From assembly GCF_000697965.2 (NCBI RefSeq), contig NZ_CP015880.1:3812001-3876000 (forward strand): a stretch of 64,000 bases of DNA, in the 5' to 3' direction. Made by a program: the position numbers and the translations under genes. Each line of letters starts with the position of its first letter. Position 1 is the first letter of the stretch. This stretch comes from Ensifer adhaerens (GTDB lineage: Bacteria; Pseudomonadota; Alphaproteobacteria; Rhizobiales; Rhizobiaceae). Below are positions 45,277-53,759 of the stretch, one piece after another. A model generated the notes under the pieces. It saw only the letters and a program-made list of their open reading frames with translations, did not search any database and was not told where the DNA came from.

Positions 45277-46206
45277 TCACTCCCCGGCTTGCAGGGTGGT
45301 GAACAGCCGGTCGTAGGTCGGCGCCAGCAGGCGTAGGCTTGCGGCCGCCTCGGCATCCCTGCGCAGGACCAGCGGATACTGCAGCGCGCCGATCAGCCGC
45401 GCCTGTTCGCCGGCGATGGCGGCGGATTTGGCAAGGCCTGCCCGCGCCAGGCAGGACGCCGCGTCGCCGGCGCGGCGGGCACCGACACGAACGGCGAAGT
45501 GCACGAGGTGAGCCCGCAGGTTCTTGTCGCAATGGTCTTCGATCAGAGCGGCGAGCGCTTCGGCTGCGTCGGCATTGCCAAGGCTGCCCGTCGGCACCAG
45601 CCGGTCCGTGGTCATCGAGAGCCAGTGGATCGCGGCCGGCACCGAGGCGCGGATTGCCTCGACCTCGCTCACGTCGGCGACACGAGAGAATCCCCATCGC
45701 ATGGTGTAGGGGTCGCCGTAGCTCAGCGTCTCGGCGCCCCAGGCCGTCATGAAATCGTGGAGCGGCAGGGAGGCGTAGGGATATCCTTGCGGGTCGTGCA
45801 TCAGCACGCGCGTCTCGTCGATCGCGAGGACCACGACATAGTGATCGGCCTCGATCGGTCCCGTCATGCCGGGCTGGTGCCTCAGATGCCCCATCTCCAC
45901 CGGGCCGACCCAGACGGGACCATCCTTCAGCGCCGCGCGCAGGCGGGAAAGCGCGTCCTCGGGCTCGCCGCCGCTGCTGACCTGCGACGTCCAGCCGAGC
46001 GCCTTCAGCGCACCGTCGAACCCGGCCTCCGGATCCCAGCCGTAGGGGTCGAAGAACGGCAGGGTACCGCCGACGATCTGCATGCCGAAGGGGCTGCCGG
46101 TGGCAAGCTCAATGGTCGAGGTCGAGGGCGCGGCTTCGCCGAACATCATTGCAAATGAGTTGGCGTAGCAATAGGGGCCGGAGCCCACATAGGAAAAGTG
46201 CTGCAT
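45277..46206 (-). CDS. BtrH-like / C39-peptidase-fold hypothetical protein
   Basis: This 309-residue protein starts MQHFSYVGSGPYCYANSFAM with a cysteine in a papain-like context, then DHYVVVLAI with a histidine and VLMHDPQGYP with an Asp. Cys-His-Asp spacing is as in C39-like peptidases and the N-terminal domain of BtrH, an acyltransferase of butirosin synthesis. No signal peptide is seen. The C-terminal third is helical and Ala-rich. It may be an acyl- or peptidyl-transferase; the substrate is unknown. It lies 38 bases downstream of a MerR regulator on the same strand. Confidence 0.6.
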   Translation of the reverse strand: MQHFSYVGSGPYCYANSFAMMFGEAAPSTSTIELATGSPFGMQIVGGTLPFFDPYGWDPEAGFDGALKALGWTSQVSSGGEPEDALSRLRAALKDGPVWVGPVEMGHLRHQPGMTGPIEADHYVVVLAIDETRVLMHDPQGYPYASLPLHDFMTAWGAETLSYGDPYTMRWGFSRVADVSEVEAIRASVPAAIHWLSMTTDRLVPTGSLGNADAAEALAALIEDHCDKNLRAHLVHFAVRVGARRAGDAASCLARAGLAKSAAIAGEQARLIGALQYPLVLRRDAEAAASLRLLAPTYDRLFTTLQAGE

Positions 46207-46244
46207 CGGTTGGTCCTTGAGTGATTGGGGCGTGCGGGGATTGG

Positions 46245-47051
46245 TTAGCGCACGATGGGGTAGGCGACATCGAAGCGCGTACCGCCTCTGCCGGGGTAGA
46301 TTTCGTAGGGGCTGCCGAAGCAGCTGAGATCGTCGCTTTGCTCGAACCAGGCTTCGATCGCGTCATAGACGCGGAGCACGGCCGGAAAGGTTTCGAACGG
46401 TTCGGCCACGGCCAGGAACGCTTCGCGTCCTGCCGGCTGAAGGCGGATGCGCAGATCACCAGTGGGTTCGAGACTGCCGTCATAGCCGATCGCGACCTCG
46501 ACGAGACCCTTGCCGTCGTGATTGACCGGCTCGTGGAAATGCAGCGTCATCGGCCCGTCGTCGCTCTTGCCCGATTGCGCAAGATAGCCGCGGATCTCCG
46601 TTTCGGCGCTTTGGGTGAAGGCGTCGAGCGCGTCCACCGTCACATGATGCTGGCGATAGACGATTTTCGAAGGCGCGACGTCGCGCACGGCAACGGCCCT
46701 AACCAGCGGATCGTCGCCGCCGCTCGATTGCCGGATGATTGCCTCCACCAGCTCGCGCTGATCCTCGAGCCGTTTGCTCTGCACCTCCAGCCAGGCGCGC
46801 AGCTCCGCGAGGCGAACGTCGGGCTGAAGATCGATCAGCCGCGCGATCCGGGCGATCGGCAGACCCAGCTGCCGCAGCCGGGCAATCAGCCTGGCGCGGC
46901 TTGCCTGCGTGGCGGCGTAATAGCGGTAACCGGTCGCGGGATCGACATGGGCAGGCACCAGCAGGCCCTGCTCGGCATAAAGCCTGAGTGCTTTCGGCGA
47001 CAATCGTGTGGCGGCGCCGAAGCGCCCTGCAAGGAAGTAGGAATCGGTCAT
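46245..47051 (-). CDS. MerR family regulator with GyrI-like ligand domain
   Basis: This 268-residue protein has an N-terminal MerR helix-turn-helix (AATRLSPKALRLYAEQGLLV, then GYRYYAATQASRARL), a coiled-coil linker (ELRAWLEVQSKRLEDQREL), and a C-terminal GyrI/BmrR-type effector domain. Regulators of this type activate multidrug exporters or detoxification genes. It lies between a FloR-like exporter and the BtrH-like gene, both on the same strand, so either could be its target. No promoter with a long 19-bp spacer was identified with certainty. Confidence 0.85.
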   Translation of the reverse strand: MTDSYFLAGRFGAATRLSPKALRLYAEQGLLVPAHVDPATGYRYYAATQASRARLIARLRQLGLPIARIARLIDLQPDVRLAELRAWLEVQSKRLEDQRELVEAIIRQSSGGDDPLVRAVAVRDVAPSKIVYRQHHVTVDALDAFTQSAETEIRGYLAQSGKSDDGPMTLHFHEPVNHDGKGLVEVAIGYDGSLEPTGDLRIRLQPAGREAFLAVAEPFETFPAVLRVYDAIEAWFEQSDDLSCFGSPYEIYPGRGGTRFDVAYPIVR

Positions 47052-47118
47052 GAAGGTAGTCTGGGGCCAGCCCCAGGGGCGAGGTCAAGGGGCACGTTGC
47101 CGTCTTTCCTGTTGAAGA

Positions 47119-47148
47119 CCTCCCGGAACAGGCGACCGCTCCGGGAGG
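47119..47148 (-). terminator. Hairpin terminator after FloR-like gene
   Basis: A perfect 9-bp stem (CCTCCCGGA/TCCGGGAGG) with a 12-nt loop lies just past the exporter stop, followed on the minus strand by TCTTC. Confidence 0.5.
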
Positions 47149-47155
47149 GGCAAGG

Positions 47156-48352
47156 CTATCGATTTTCGCTCCGGTTGAGAAACGCAAGCGCCAGCAGCGT
47201 GATCGTCGCCATGCCGAGGCAATAGCCGACGAGCGGCCAGGCCGTATCACCGCCAAGCAGGAGAACGGCGCCGGTGCCAATGAGGCTGACGATCAGGCTC
47301 TGGATCGAGAAGTAGAGCGCGACCGCCGTCCCGGCGATGGCATCGAAGGCCTTGAGCGCTCCGTTGGCGGTGACCGAGGCGCTCATGACGATGCCGAAGG
47401 CGATCACCCACATTGGCAGCACGAAGCTCTGGAACGACGGCACCGCCGAGGCTTCGCCCGCGCCAAGCAGCAGCCCGCCGAGGATGATCAAGGCCATGCC
47501 GCGGGCGAGGCAACCGGAGGTCCCGTAGCGGGTGACGAAGCCCCTGGCGAAGCGCGTGGCGATGATCATCACGACGGCGGCGGTGGCGAATGCCAGGCTG
47601 AAGCCGAGCTGCGAATAGCCGGCGCGATCGATGAGCAGGCGTGGCGCCGTGGAGAAGAACACGAAAAACGCGCCCATCGCCGTGCTGAAGCCAAGCGTAT
47701 AGGTCCAGAAGGCGCCACTTGCGAGCATGGGCCTGAACCTCGGCCTCATCGGTGCCGCGGCGTCAGGCCGGGTTTCCGACCACCGCGGCAAGGCCTGGCC
47801 GAGTGCTGCAAGGCCAAGCATGGCAAGCGTCAGGAAGATCGCCCGCCATCCGAAAGCGCCTGATATCAGCGCGCCGGCGATCGGCCCGAGCGCCGGCACG
47901 AAGGAAAGCATGGCGCTGAAGAGGCCATAGATGGTCACACCCTCCGGACGTGCGCCATAAACGTCGCGCACGGTCGCGAAGGTCGCGACCAGTGCGGCCG
48001 AGGCGCCGGCCGCCTGGACAAGCCGCAAGGCGACGAAGACCGGTGCCGAGGTGGTTGCGGCCAGTCCCAGCGAGGCCAGCGCAAATAGCGTCGCGCCACC
48101 GAGAAGAACGGGACGGCGGCCGACGCGGTCGGACAGCGGGCCGAACAGCAGCTGACCCAGCCCCAAAAGCAGCATGTAGAGGCTGAGCGTGAGCTGGACG
48201 ACTGCGGGCGACGTGCCGAGGATCGCCGGCATGTCGGGCACGACGGGCAGGTAAATGTCCATGGCGAGCGACGCCAGGATATCGAAGGGCGCCATCAGCA
48301 AAAGTGCTGCCGGCAGCGAATAGGACCAGGTGAGGGAATTACGATCGGGCAT
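47156..48352 (-). CDS. MFS chloramphenicol/florfenicol exporter, FloR/CmlA-like
   Basis: This 398-residue, twelve-helix MFS drug:proton antiporter is very close in text to FloR. Shared stretches include LPAALLLMAPFDILASLAMD, IYLPVVPDMPAI, GPLSDRVGRRPVLLGGATLF, LVATFATVRDVYGARPEGV and FFVFFSTAPRLLIDRAGYS. CmlA and FloR export phenicols, so it likely gives intrinsic phenicol tolerance. The ATG at 48352 has no good RBS. The leader contains a nine-residue ORF and a strong hairpin, described separately. A MerR gene lies downstream. Confidence 0.9.
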   Translation of the reverse strand: MPDRNSLTWSYSLPAALLLMAPFDILASLAMDIYLPVVPDMPAILGTSPAVVQLTLSLYMLLLGLGQLLFGPLSDRVGRRPVLLGGATLFALASLGLAATTSAPVFVALRLVQAAGASAALVATFATVRDVYGARPEGVTIYGLFSAMLSFVPALGPIAGALISGAFGWRAIFLTLAMLGLAALGQALPRWSETRPDAAAPMRPRFRPMLASGAFWTYTLGFSTAMGAFFVFFSTAPRLLIDRAGYSQLGFSLAFATAAVVMIIATRFARGFVTRYGTSGCLARGMALIILGGLLLGAGEASAVPSFQSFVLPMWVIAFGIVMSASVTANGALKAFDAIAGTAVALYFSIQSLIVSLIGTGAVLLLGGDTAWPLVGYCLGMATITLLALAFLNRSENR

Positions 48353-48404
48353 GATGAAACATCCGCGCAAATGAAAACCATTCGGCGGCGATCTGCCACT
48401 TCAT
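48339..48404 (-). CDS. Possible second upstream ORF overlapping the FloR-like start
   Basis: A 21-codon frame (starting MKWQIAAEWFSF) begins at 48404, crosses the exporter start codon out of frame and stops 12 bases inside it. Translational coupling is possible; coding evidence is weak. Confidence 0.25.
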   Translation of the reverse strand: MKWQIAAEWFSFARMFHHARS

Positions 48405-48432
48405 CAAATCTTCTGAATGTGAGCCGACAGAC

Positions 48433-48464
48433 GCCGCAACAACTTATTCAACCGTTGTTGCGGC
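48433..48464 (-). promoter_or_regulatory. Leader hairpin of the FloR-like exporter
   Basis: An 11-bp perfect inverted repeat (GCCGCAACAAC with its complement) with a 10-base loop begins right after the leader ORF stop codon, about 80 bases before the exporter start. It has no T-run. Confidence 0.6.
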
Positions 48465-48494
48465 TTACCTGGTTGCTGACGGGTCGGTCCTCAT
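48465..48494 (-). CDS. Putative nine-residue leader peptide of the FloR-like exporter
   Basis: A short frame reads MRTDPSATR-stop on the minus strand. GGAG sits 6 bases upstream of its ATG. Its stop codon directly abuts the leader hairpin, the layout of drug-inducible attenuators such as the nine-codon cmlA leader. Coding status is unproven. Confidence 0.4.
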   Translation of the reverse strand: MRTDPSATR

Positions 48495-48594
48495 CTGCGG
48501 CTCCTATGGCGGCTCTCCAGCGATAACGCCAAGCCAGCCGAAATCTCATGCCGGCATGTCCTATCATCGGGATTTCCGGACGGCAACTCCTGGC

Positions 48595-48876
48595 TCAGCT
48601 ATCAGCCTCGGCCGCGCCCGGCATCACCGCCAGCCGGTTCTCGACGCTGGTGACGCCGATCACCGATGCTGCGGCATCGCCGGCGCAGGCGATGTCGGAT
48701 GCCTGCGCCACATGACCGGAAAGCACCACGATCCCGCCGAGCGCCATCACCGAGATCTCGCGCGTATCGATCATCGCCGCATACTGGATGTAGCGCAGCA
48801 CCTTGTCGGCGAGCGCATCGTCGATGAGATGCGGATCGTCGTCTTTGTGCGCGTAAATGGACTTCTCTGTCGGCAT
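48595..48876 (-). CDS. BON domain protein
   Basis: This 93-residue protein carries one BON domain (REISVMALGGIVVLSGHVAQA followed by TSVENRLAVM). BON domains bind membranes or phospholipids; here there is no signal peptide, so it may act inside the cell, as YgaU/Kbp-like proteins do. The ATG at 48876 has GAGGAACGAG upstream. The longer open frame (to 48993) adds a Pro/Ala-rich stretch that does not look coding. Confidence 0.75.
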   Translation of the reverse strand: MPTEKSIYAHKDDDPHLIDDALADKVLRYIQYAAMIDTREISVMALGGIVVLSGHVAQASDIACAGDAAASVIGVTSVENRLAVMPGAAEADS

Positions 48877-49117
48877 GGCTCGTTCCTCATGCTGTTTCGG
48901 AACGCCTGCGGCCGGGGAATGTTCCCCTCCCTGTGCCCGCTGCTCGCGCGCTTGCGGCGCGGGTGCGAACAACGTTATTGCTGGCAGGACCATTCCAGGA
49001 GCGGAAAGAGGAAAGCATCTGCGGTCTTCCGCCCGTCTCCCGCTCTACCTCATGAGAACAGACCCCGAAGATCTTGGATCGATACGCTCCAAGGTCATCG
49101 TGATCCAGGGCCCGCGC

Positions 49118-50062
49118 ATGTCCGACATCTTCCAGAACGTCCTGCCCATCTTCATCCTGATCCTTGCCGGCTGGTTGCTGGTGCGCCTGGGTTACCTGAA
49201 ACCGGCCGTCGGCGAAGCCTTGGGCGATTTCGTCTTTCGCGTCGCCGTGCCCATCCTGCTGTTTCGCACGATTGCGGAAGCGGATTTCAAGGACGGTTCG
49301 CCCTGGCCGCTCTGGGTCGCCTATTTCTCGGGCGTCGCGGTGACCTGGACGTTGGGACACGTGGCGGCGACGCTCGTCTTCGGGCGGGATGCGCGCATGG
49401 GGGTTCTCGCTGGCGTCTCCTCCGCCTTCGCCAACACGGTCTTCATCGGCCTGCCGCTGGTGTCGCGAATCGTCGGCGAGGAGGGCATCGTTGCGATCTC
49501 GATCCTGCTTTCGGTGCATCTGCCCGTCATGATGATAGCGGGCACGCTCTTGATGGAGCGTGCGGAGCGGCGCGCCGGCGGCAAGCCGGGGCAAAGCCCG
49601 CTGCAGCTCTTGGCCGGTGTCGCCCGCAATCTGGTGCGCAACCCGCTGGTGATCGGCCTTGCCTGCGGCGCCGCCTTCCACCTTATCGGCCAGCCGCTTG
49701 GCGGTCCGGTCAAGACCGTCGTCGATCAACTGGCGTCGATGGCAGCACCCGCGGCGCTGATCTCGATCGGCATGGCGCTGGATAAATACGGCCTTGCCGG
49801 CAATCTCGGGCTCGCTTCGGTGACGAGCGTCTTGAAGCTCGCCGTCATGCCGGCGGTCGTCTATGCGAGCTGCCACCTGCTCGGCCTCAACGACAACTGG
49901 ACGACGGCGCTGGTGCTGACGTCGGCGGTGCCGACGGGTGTCAATGCCTGGCTGATCGCCAACCATTTCAATGTCGGCCATGGGCTGGCGTCCTCGACGA
50001 TCACGCTGACGACTGCGCTCGGCGTCATCAGCGTTTCGGTCTGGGCCTATCTGCTGATGTGA
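49118..50062 (+). CDS. AEC family transporter
   Basis: This 314-residue, ten-helix auxin-efflux-carrier/malonate-type permease starts MSDIFQNVLPIFILILAGWL and has the family text GVSSAFANTVFIGLPLV, SMAAPAALISIGMAL and TSAVPTGVNAWLIAN. The family moves dicarboxylates or weak organic acids. The start was set at the consensus; the frame continues well upstream in a different composition. RBS is weak. It ends before a strong bidirectional terminator. Confidence 0.88.
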   Translation: MSDIFQNVLPIFILILAGWLLVRLGYLKPAVGEALGDFVFRVAVPILLFRTIAEADFKDGSPWPLWVAYFSGVAVTWTLGHVAATLVFGRDARMGVLAGVSSAFANTVFIGLPLVSRIVGEEGIVAISILLSVHLPVMMIAGTLLMERAERRAGGKPGQSPLQLLAGVARNLVRNPLVIGLACGAAFHLIGQPLGGPVKTVVDQLASMAAPAALISIGMALDKYGLAGNLGLASVTSVLKLAVMPAVVYASCHLLGLNDNWTTALVLTSAVPTGVNAWLIANHFNVGHGLASSTITLTTALGVISVSVWAYLLM

Positions 50063-50153
50063 TTACCGCTCTCTCCGGCAAACTGTTTCGCCGCGGAGGC
50101 TTGGATCCGCCTGAACGTTCCGTGCGCAACATCTCCGCCTATCCCCGAATACG

Positions 50154-50181
50154 AAAAGGCCCGGCGCGAGCCGGGCCTTTT
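50154..50181. terminator. Bidirectional terminator between AEC gene and cycM
   Basis: AAAAGGCCCGGC and GCCGGGCCTTTT form a perfect 12-bp stem with GCGA tetraloop. T-runs occur on both strands, so it serves both convergent genes. Confidence 0.93.
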
Positions 50182-50208
50182 GCATGGGATCGTTTCCGAC
50201 CGCTGAAC

Positions 50209-50892
50209 TTATTGAGCCGGTGCCGGCTGGCCTTCGGCAGGCTTGGCTTCGGTTGCCGGCGCTTCGGCCGGCTTTGCACCTTCGGCGCCAGCAGCCGGTG
50301 CTGCTTCACCGGCAGCCGGTGCGGCTTCGGCAGAACCGGCAGATGCGTCCGGCAGTGCTGCCGGAGCGTCGGCCTGCTCGCGCAGCCAGGCGATCAGGTT
50401 GGCGCGCTCGTCGGGCTTCTTGACGCCGGCAAAGCCCATGGCGGTGCCCGGAACGTGCTTCTTCGGTGCTTCGATGAAGTAGCTGAGGTGGTCGTAGTCC
50501 CAGACGACCTTGCCGCCTTCGGCAAACGTCTTCATGCCGGCCGAGTAGCTGAAGCCCTCATGCGAAGCGATCGGACGGTTGACGAGGCCCCAGAGGTTCG
50601 GACCGACTTTGTTTGCGCCGCCCTTGTCGGCGGTGTGACAGCTTGCGCATTTCTTGAACACGGTTTCACCGGCAGAAGCGTCGGCCTTGAGCAGCAGCGG
50701 CTTGATGTCGACTTCGACTTCCGCGGCACCACCGGCACCGGCTTCAGACGTGCCTTCTTCCGCAACGATCGTAAAGCCTTCCTTCTCGGGAGCTTCGGAA
50801 TGGAAAATGCCTTCCGATGCAATGGACACGGACATCAGAACGAAGACCGTTCCCAGAAAGGCGCCCACGCCCATGTTCACATATGAATTCAT
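50209..50892 (-). CDS. cycM: Membrane-anchored cytochrome c (CycM/c552-type)
   Basis: This 227-residue electron carrier has an N-terminal signal anchor ([19 protein letters not shown]), an acidic linker, and a class I cytochrome c domain with heme motif CASCH at [15 protein letters not shown] and the axial methionine in [17 protein letters not shown]. The C-terminus is an Ala/Pro/Glu-rich repeat tail of about 45 residues, unusual and low-complexity. CycM of rhizobia carries electrons from bc1 to the aa3 oxidase on the periplasmic face. It is divergent from kdsB. Confidence 0.93.
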   Translation of the reverse strand: MNSYVNMGVGAFLGTVFVLMSVSIASEGIFHSEAPEKEGFTIVAEEGTSEAGAGGAAEVEVDIKPLLLKADASAGETVFKKCASCHTADKGGANKVGPNLWGLVNRPIASHEGFSYSAGMKTFAEGGKVVWDYDHLSYFIEAPKKHVPGTAMGFAGVKKPDERANLIAWLREQADAPAALPDASAGSAEAAPAAGEAAPAAGAEGAKPAEAPATEAKPAEGQPAPAQ

Positions 50893-51048
50893 CTGCAAAC
50901 GCTCCCTTTGCCACCGGCGCAAACAAAAACCCGGCCTATCTTGAAATCGCGCGGAACCTATGTCTTTTGGCTCTGCGTTGCAACAGTGATTATCGGCCCC
51001 TAACTGAGACTTATTGACACTTTCGGCGGGGTTTTTGAAGGCCAGATC

Positions 51049-51804
51049 ATGAATCGCGAAAATTCAGGTAAAGTCATCGTGCTCATTCCGGCGCGCATGG
51101 CCTCGACACGCCTACCCGGAAAGCCGCTCGCCGATATTTGCGGCCTGCCGATGATCGTCCAGGTCGCGACCCGAGCGCAGGAAGCGGACGTCGGCCGCGT
51201 CGTCGTTGCCGTTGACGACCAGCAGGTCTTCGACGTCGTGCGCGAGGCCGGCTTCGAAGCGATAATGACCCGCATCGACCACCAGTCCGGCTCCGACCGG
51301 ATCTACGAAGCGCTGCAGAAGGCCGATCCGAACGGCGAAGCCGAGATCGTCATCAACGTCCAGGGTGACCTTCCGACGGTCGAACCGGCATCGATCCGCG
51401 CGGCGCTGAACCCGCTCGAAAATGCCGCCACCGATATCGCCACGCTGACGGTGGCGATCGCCGAGGAGAGCGAGAAGACCAACCCGAACATCGTCAAGGT
51501 CGTCGGTTCGCCGCTTTCCGACACGCGCCTGCGTGCGCTCTATTTTACCCGCGCGACCGCGCCTCATGGCGAAGGCCCGCTCTATCATCACATCGGGCTC
51601 TATGCCTATCGACGGCAGGCGCTGGAACGCTTCGTCTCGCTTCAGCCCTCCGTGCTCGAACGCCGCGAATCGCTGGAGCAGCTGCGTGCGCTCGAAGCCG
51701 GCATGCGCATTGATGTCGAGATCGTCGATTCGGTCCCGCTTGGTGTGGACACGCCGGTGGAGCTGGAAAAGGCCCGCCGCATCCTGTCTGCCCGTACCCG
51801 CTGA
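51049..51804 (+). CDS. kdsB: 3-deoxy-manno-octulosonate cytidylyltransferase
   Basis: This 251-residue enzyme activates Kdo as CMP-Kdo for LPS core synthesis. Landmarks are [60 protein letters not shown], and [17 protein letters not shown]. The usual QGDEP motif reads QGDLP here. Length is normal. It is followed by pheA after 26 bases, likely one operon. Acts in the cytoplasm. Confidence 0.93.
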   Translation: MNRENSGKVIVLIPARMASTRLPGKPLADICGLPMIVQVATRAQEADVGRVVVAVDDQQVFDVVREAGFEAIMTRIDHQSGSDRIYEALQKADPNGEAEIVINVQGDLPTVEPASIRAALNPLENAATDIATLTVAIAEESEKTNPNIVKVVGSPLSDTRLRALYFTRATAPHGEGPLYHHIGLYAYRRQALERFVSLQPSVLERRESLEQLRALEAGMRIDVEIVDSVPLGVDTPVELEKARRILSARTR

Positions 51805-51830
51805 TATCAGAACCTGAGAAGGACGCTACC

Positions 51831-52685
51831 GTGACCGCCAAGACCAACAGGATTTCCTTCCAGGGCGACTATGGCGCCAATTCCGACATGGCCTGCCGCG
51901 ACATGTTCCCGTCGATGGAGCCGCTGCCCTGCCAGACCTTCGAGGATGCCTTCGTCGCGGTCGAGAACGGCAACGCCGATCTGGCGATGATCCCGATCGA
52001 GAACACGATCGCCGGCCGGGTCGCCGACATCCATCACCTCCTGCCGGAATCGCGGCTGCACATCGTCGGCGAATATTTCATGCCGATCCGTTTTCAGCTG
52101 ATGGTGCTTCCGGGTGTCACGCGTGACGAGATCCGCACCGTGCACAGCCACATCCATGCGCTCGGCCAGTGCCGCAAGATCGTGCGCTCCAACGGCTGGA
52201 AGCCGGTCGTCGCCGGCGATACGGCGGGCGCGGCAAAGCTCGTCTCCGAAAAGGGCGACCGCTCGATGGCCGCGCTCGCGCCGCGGCTTGCCGCCGATCT
52301 CTATGGCCTCGAAATCATCGCCGAGAACGTCGAGGATACCGAGAGCAACGTCACCCGCTTCGTCGTGCTGTCCCGGGAAGAGCAGCGCATCGCCCGCACC
52401 AGCGACGAAGAGCTGATCATCACCACCTTCGTCTTCAATGTCCGCAACATCCCGGCAGCGCTCTACAAGGCCATGGGCGGTTTCGCCACCAACGGCATCA
52501 ACATGACCAAGCTCGAGAGCTACCAGCTTGGCGGCCGGTTCGTGGCGACGCAGTTCTATGCGGATATCGAAGGCCACCCGGATGATGTCGGCGTGCGCCA
52601 TGCCATGGACGAGCTTCGCTTCTTCTCCGAAAAGGTCCGCATCCTCGGAACCTATAACGCGCACCCGATGCGCGGCGTTCTCTGA
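51831..52685 (+). CDS. pheA: Prephenate dehydratase
   Basis: This 284-residue enzyme makes phenylpyruvate for phenylalanine synthesis. The catalytic domain shows ISFQGDYGANSDMACRD, IPIENTIAGRVADIHHLL, the conserved Thr-bearing VTRFVVLSRE and a C-terminal ACT regulatory domain (TFVFNVRNIPAALYKAMGGF and TKLESYQLGG). There is no fused chorismate mutase. The start is GTG at 51831 with GAGAAGGAC upstream. Likely feedback-inhibited by Phe through the ACT domain. Confidence 0.95.
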   Translation: MTAKTNRISFQGDYGANSDMACRDMFPSMEPLPCQTFEDAFVAVENGNADLAMIPIENTIAGRVADIHHLLPESRLHIVGEYFMPIRFQLMVLPGVTRDEIRTVHSHIHALGQCRKIVRSNGWKPVVAGDTAGAAKLVSEKGDRSMAALAPRLAADLYGLEIIAENVEDTESNVTRFVVLSREEQRIARTSDEELIITTFVFNVRNIPAALYKAMGGFATNGINMTKLESYQLGGRFVATQFYADIEGHPDDVGVRHAMDELRFFSEKVRILGTYNAHPMRGVL

Positions 52686-52737
52686 ACAGGCGGCTCCGGC
52701 GCCAAGCTGTTGAGAAAGGCCTGCGTAGGCGGGCCTC

Positions 52738-52765
52738 GACCGCCTCCCAAAGTGGTGAGGCGGTC
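52738..52765 (+). terminator. Hairpin after pheA
   Basis: A perfect 9-bp stem (GACCGCCTC/GAGGCGGTC) with a 10-nt loop lies about 50 bases past pheA. No T-run follows. The rest of 52766-53078 shows no gene. Confidence 0.5.
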
Positions 52766-53078
52766 GCTATCGTTAGCACGCTGCTTGGCCCCTCAGCTCC
52801 GCCTGAAGGCCGCGAATGCGCCTGATTTCTGACCAAAATGAAGCCTGCGGTTGTGGTCTTCTCGCGCCGCACATATCTGATCCTGCCATTTGGCTAAGGT
52901 TTTCAGAGCATCACGTTTAAGTCCTGAGCGTACCGTTCGCGGTGATTTTCCGAGAGAATCATTGGTTTCGCCGCGCCCTACCGGGGTGAAAGTGGCAAAA
53001 ATTCGTTAACCGGCTACGCGTCTGACGCATGCCTAGTTTGCAATCGTGGCGCTACACAAATTTTAGGCAAATGCCTAT

Positions 53079-53092
53079 TTGACGCTCGTCAA
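53079..53092. promoter_or_regulatory. Palindrome just upstream of the DUF1127 RBS
   Basis: TTGACG-CT-CGTCAA is a perfect short palindrome ending 2 bases before the AAGGAG RBS of the DUF1127 gene. It may be an operator or a small hairpin that controls translation. Confidence 0.4.
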
Positions 53093-53108
53093 GTAAGGAG
53101 TGTTAAAG

Positions 53109-53246
53109 ATGAAGATCCGTCAGAAGATCATGGAATATGCGAAGACCCGCCGTGCGATCCGCGAGCTGAATGCTCTCGACGATCACGCACTGAGCGACAT
53201 CGGTCTGTCCCGTTCGCAGATCCAGGCCGCCGTTTACGGCCGCTAA
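53109..53246 (+). CDS. DUF1127 small basic protein
   Basis: This 45-residue protein reads MKIRQKIMEYAKTRRAIREL then a LDDHALSDIGLSRSQI motif, the DUF1127 (YjiS-like) consensus. It has a strong RBS (AAGGAG, 53095-53100). In Agrobacterium and Rhodobacter such short proteins bind RNA and affect phosphate and carbon metabolism. It is short enough that automatic callers may miss it. A hairpin at 53259-53294 follows. Confidence 0.93.
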   Translation: MKIRQKIMEYAKTRRAIRELNALDDHALSDIGLSRSQIQAAVYGR

Positions 53247-53258
53247 TTCCGTACCATT

Positions 53259-53294
53259 CGCGCATCCCGCCGCTTCAGGCTGGTGGGATGCGCG
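53259..53294. terminator. Hairpin between DUF1127 gene and VOC gene
   Basis: A perfect 10-bp stem (CGCGCATCCC/GGGATGCGCG) with a 16-nt loop lies between the convergent genes. No T-run is seen. Confidence 0.55.
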
Positions 53295-53310
53295 CAGCAT
53301 ACCCTCTCGC

Positions 53311-53679
53311 TTAAGAATCGTAGAGGCAGACGCGCAGCCGGTGACCATCCGGATCGAGCGCGACGAAAGTCGGTCCGAAATCCATTTCGGTCAATTCCTG
53401 CGCAATCGGCAGGCCTTTCCCCTTCCAATCCTCGTAACGTGCGCGCACCGCGCTCTCGTCTTCCACCATGAAGGCCAGTTCCGACCGGCTGCCCGATGCC
53501 GCCGGCTCCGGCGCGACCGTATGTTCGGCCCAGAGCCCGAGCGTGAAGCCACCCGGCAGCTCGAAGGACGAGAAGGTCTGGTAGGTGACGCTTGGTTCCT
53601 GCGCGAGAAGCGCGCGATAGAAGGTCACGCTTGCGAGCGGGTCCTTGACGTAGAGAACGATGAGATTTGCCTTGGCCAT
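53311..53679 (-). CDS. VOC superfamily (glyoxalase/dioxygenase-like) protein
   Basis: This 122-residue protein has the paired beta-alpha-beta fold text NLIVLYVKDPLASVTFYRAL and FVALDPDGHRLRVCLYDS. Canonical metal ligands are not all obvious: a histidine in DGHRLR is present, but the first strand lacks the usual His, so it may be a binding or immunity protein rather than an enzyme. It lies 80 bases downstream of a WYL regulator on the same strand, which commonly controls such genes. Confidence 0.85.
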   Translation of the reverse strand: MAKANLIVLYVKDPLASVTFYRALLAQEPSVTYQTFSSFELPGGFTLGLWAEHTVAPEPAASGSRSELAFMVEDESAVRARYEDWKGKGLPIAQELTEMDFGPTFVALDPDGHRLRVCLYDS

Positions 53680-53759
53680 GCTGTTCCTCCTTGTTGCGGA
53701 AGGTGCAGGCTAGGGCTGGCCGCTGCCAGTTTCTGTCAGCATCGGCGCACCAACACCCG

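Noticed and set aside
45122..45697. Minus-strand frame across the tandem 48-bp repeats
   Set aside because: It translates the repeat twice and overlaps the BtrH-like gene in another frame; coding potential comes from the repeat.
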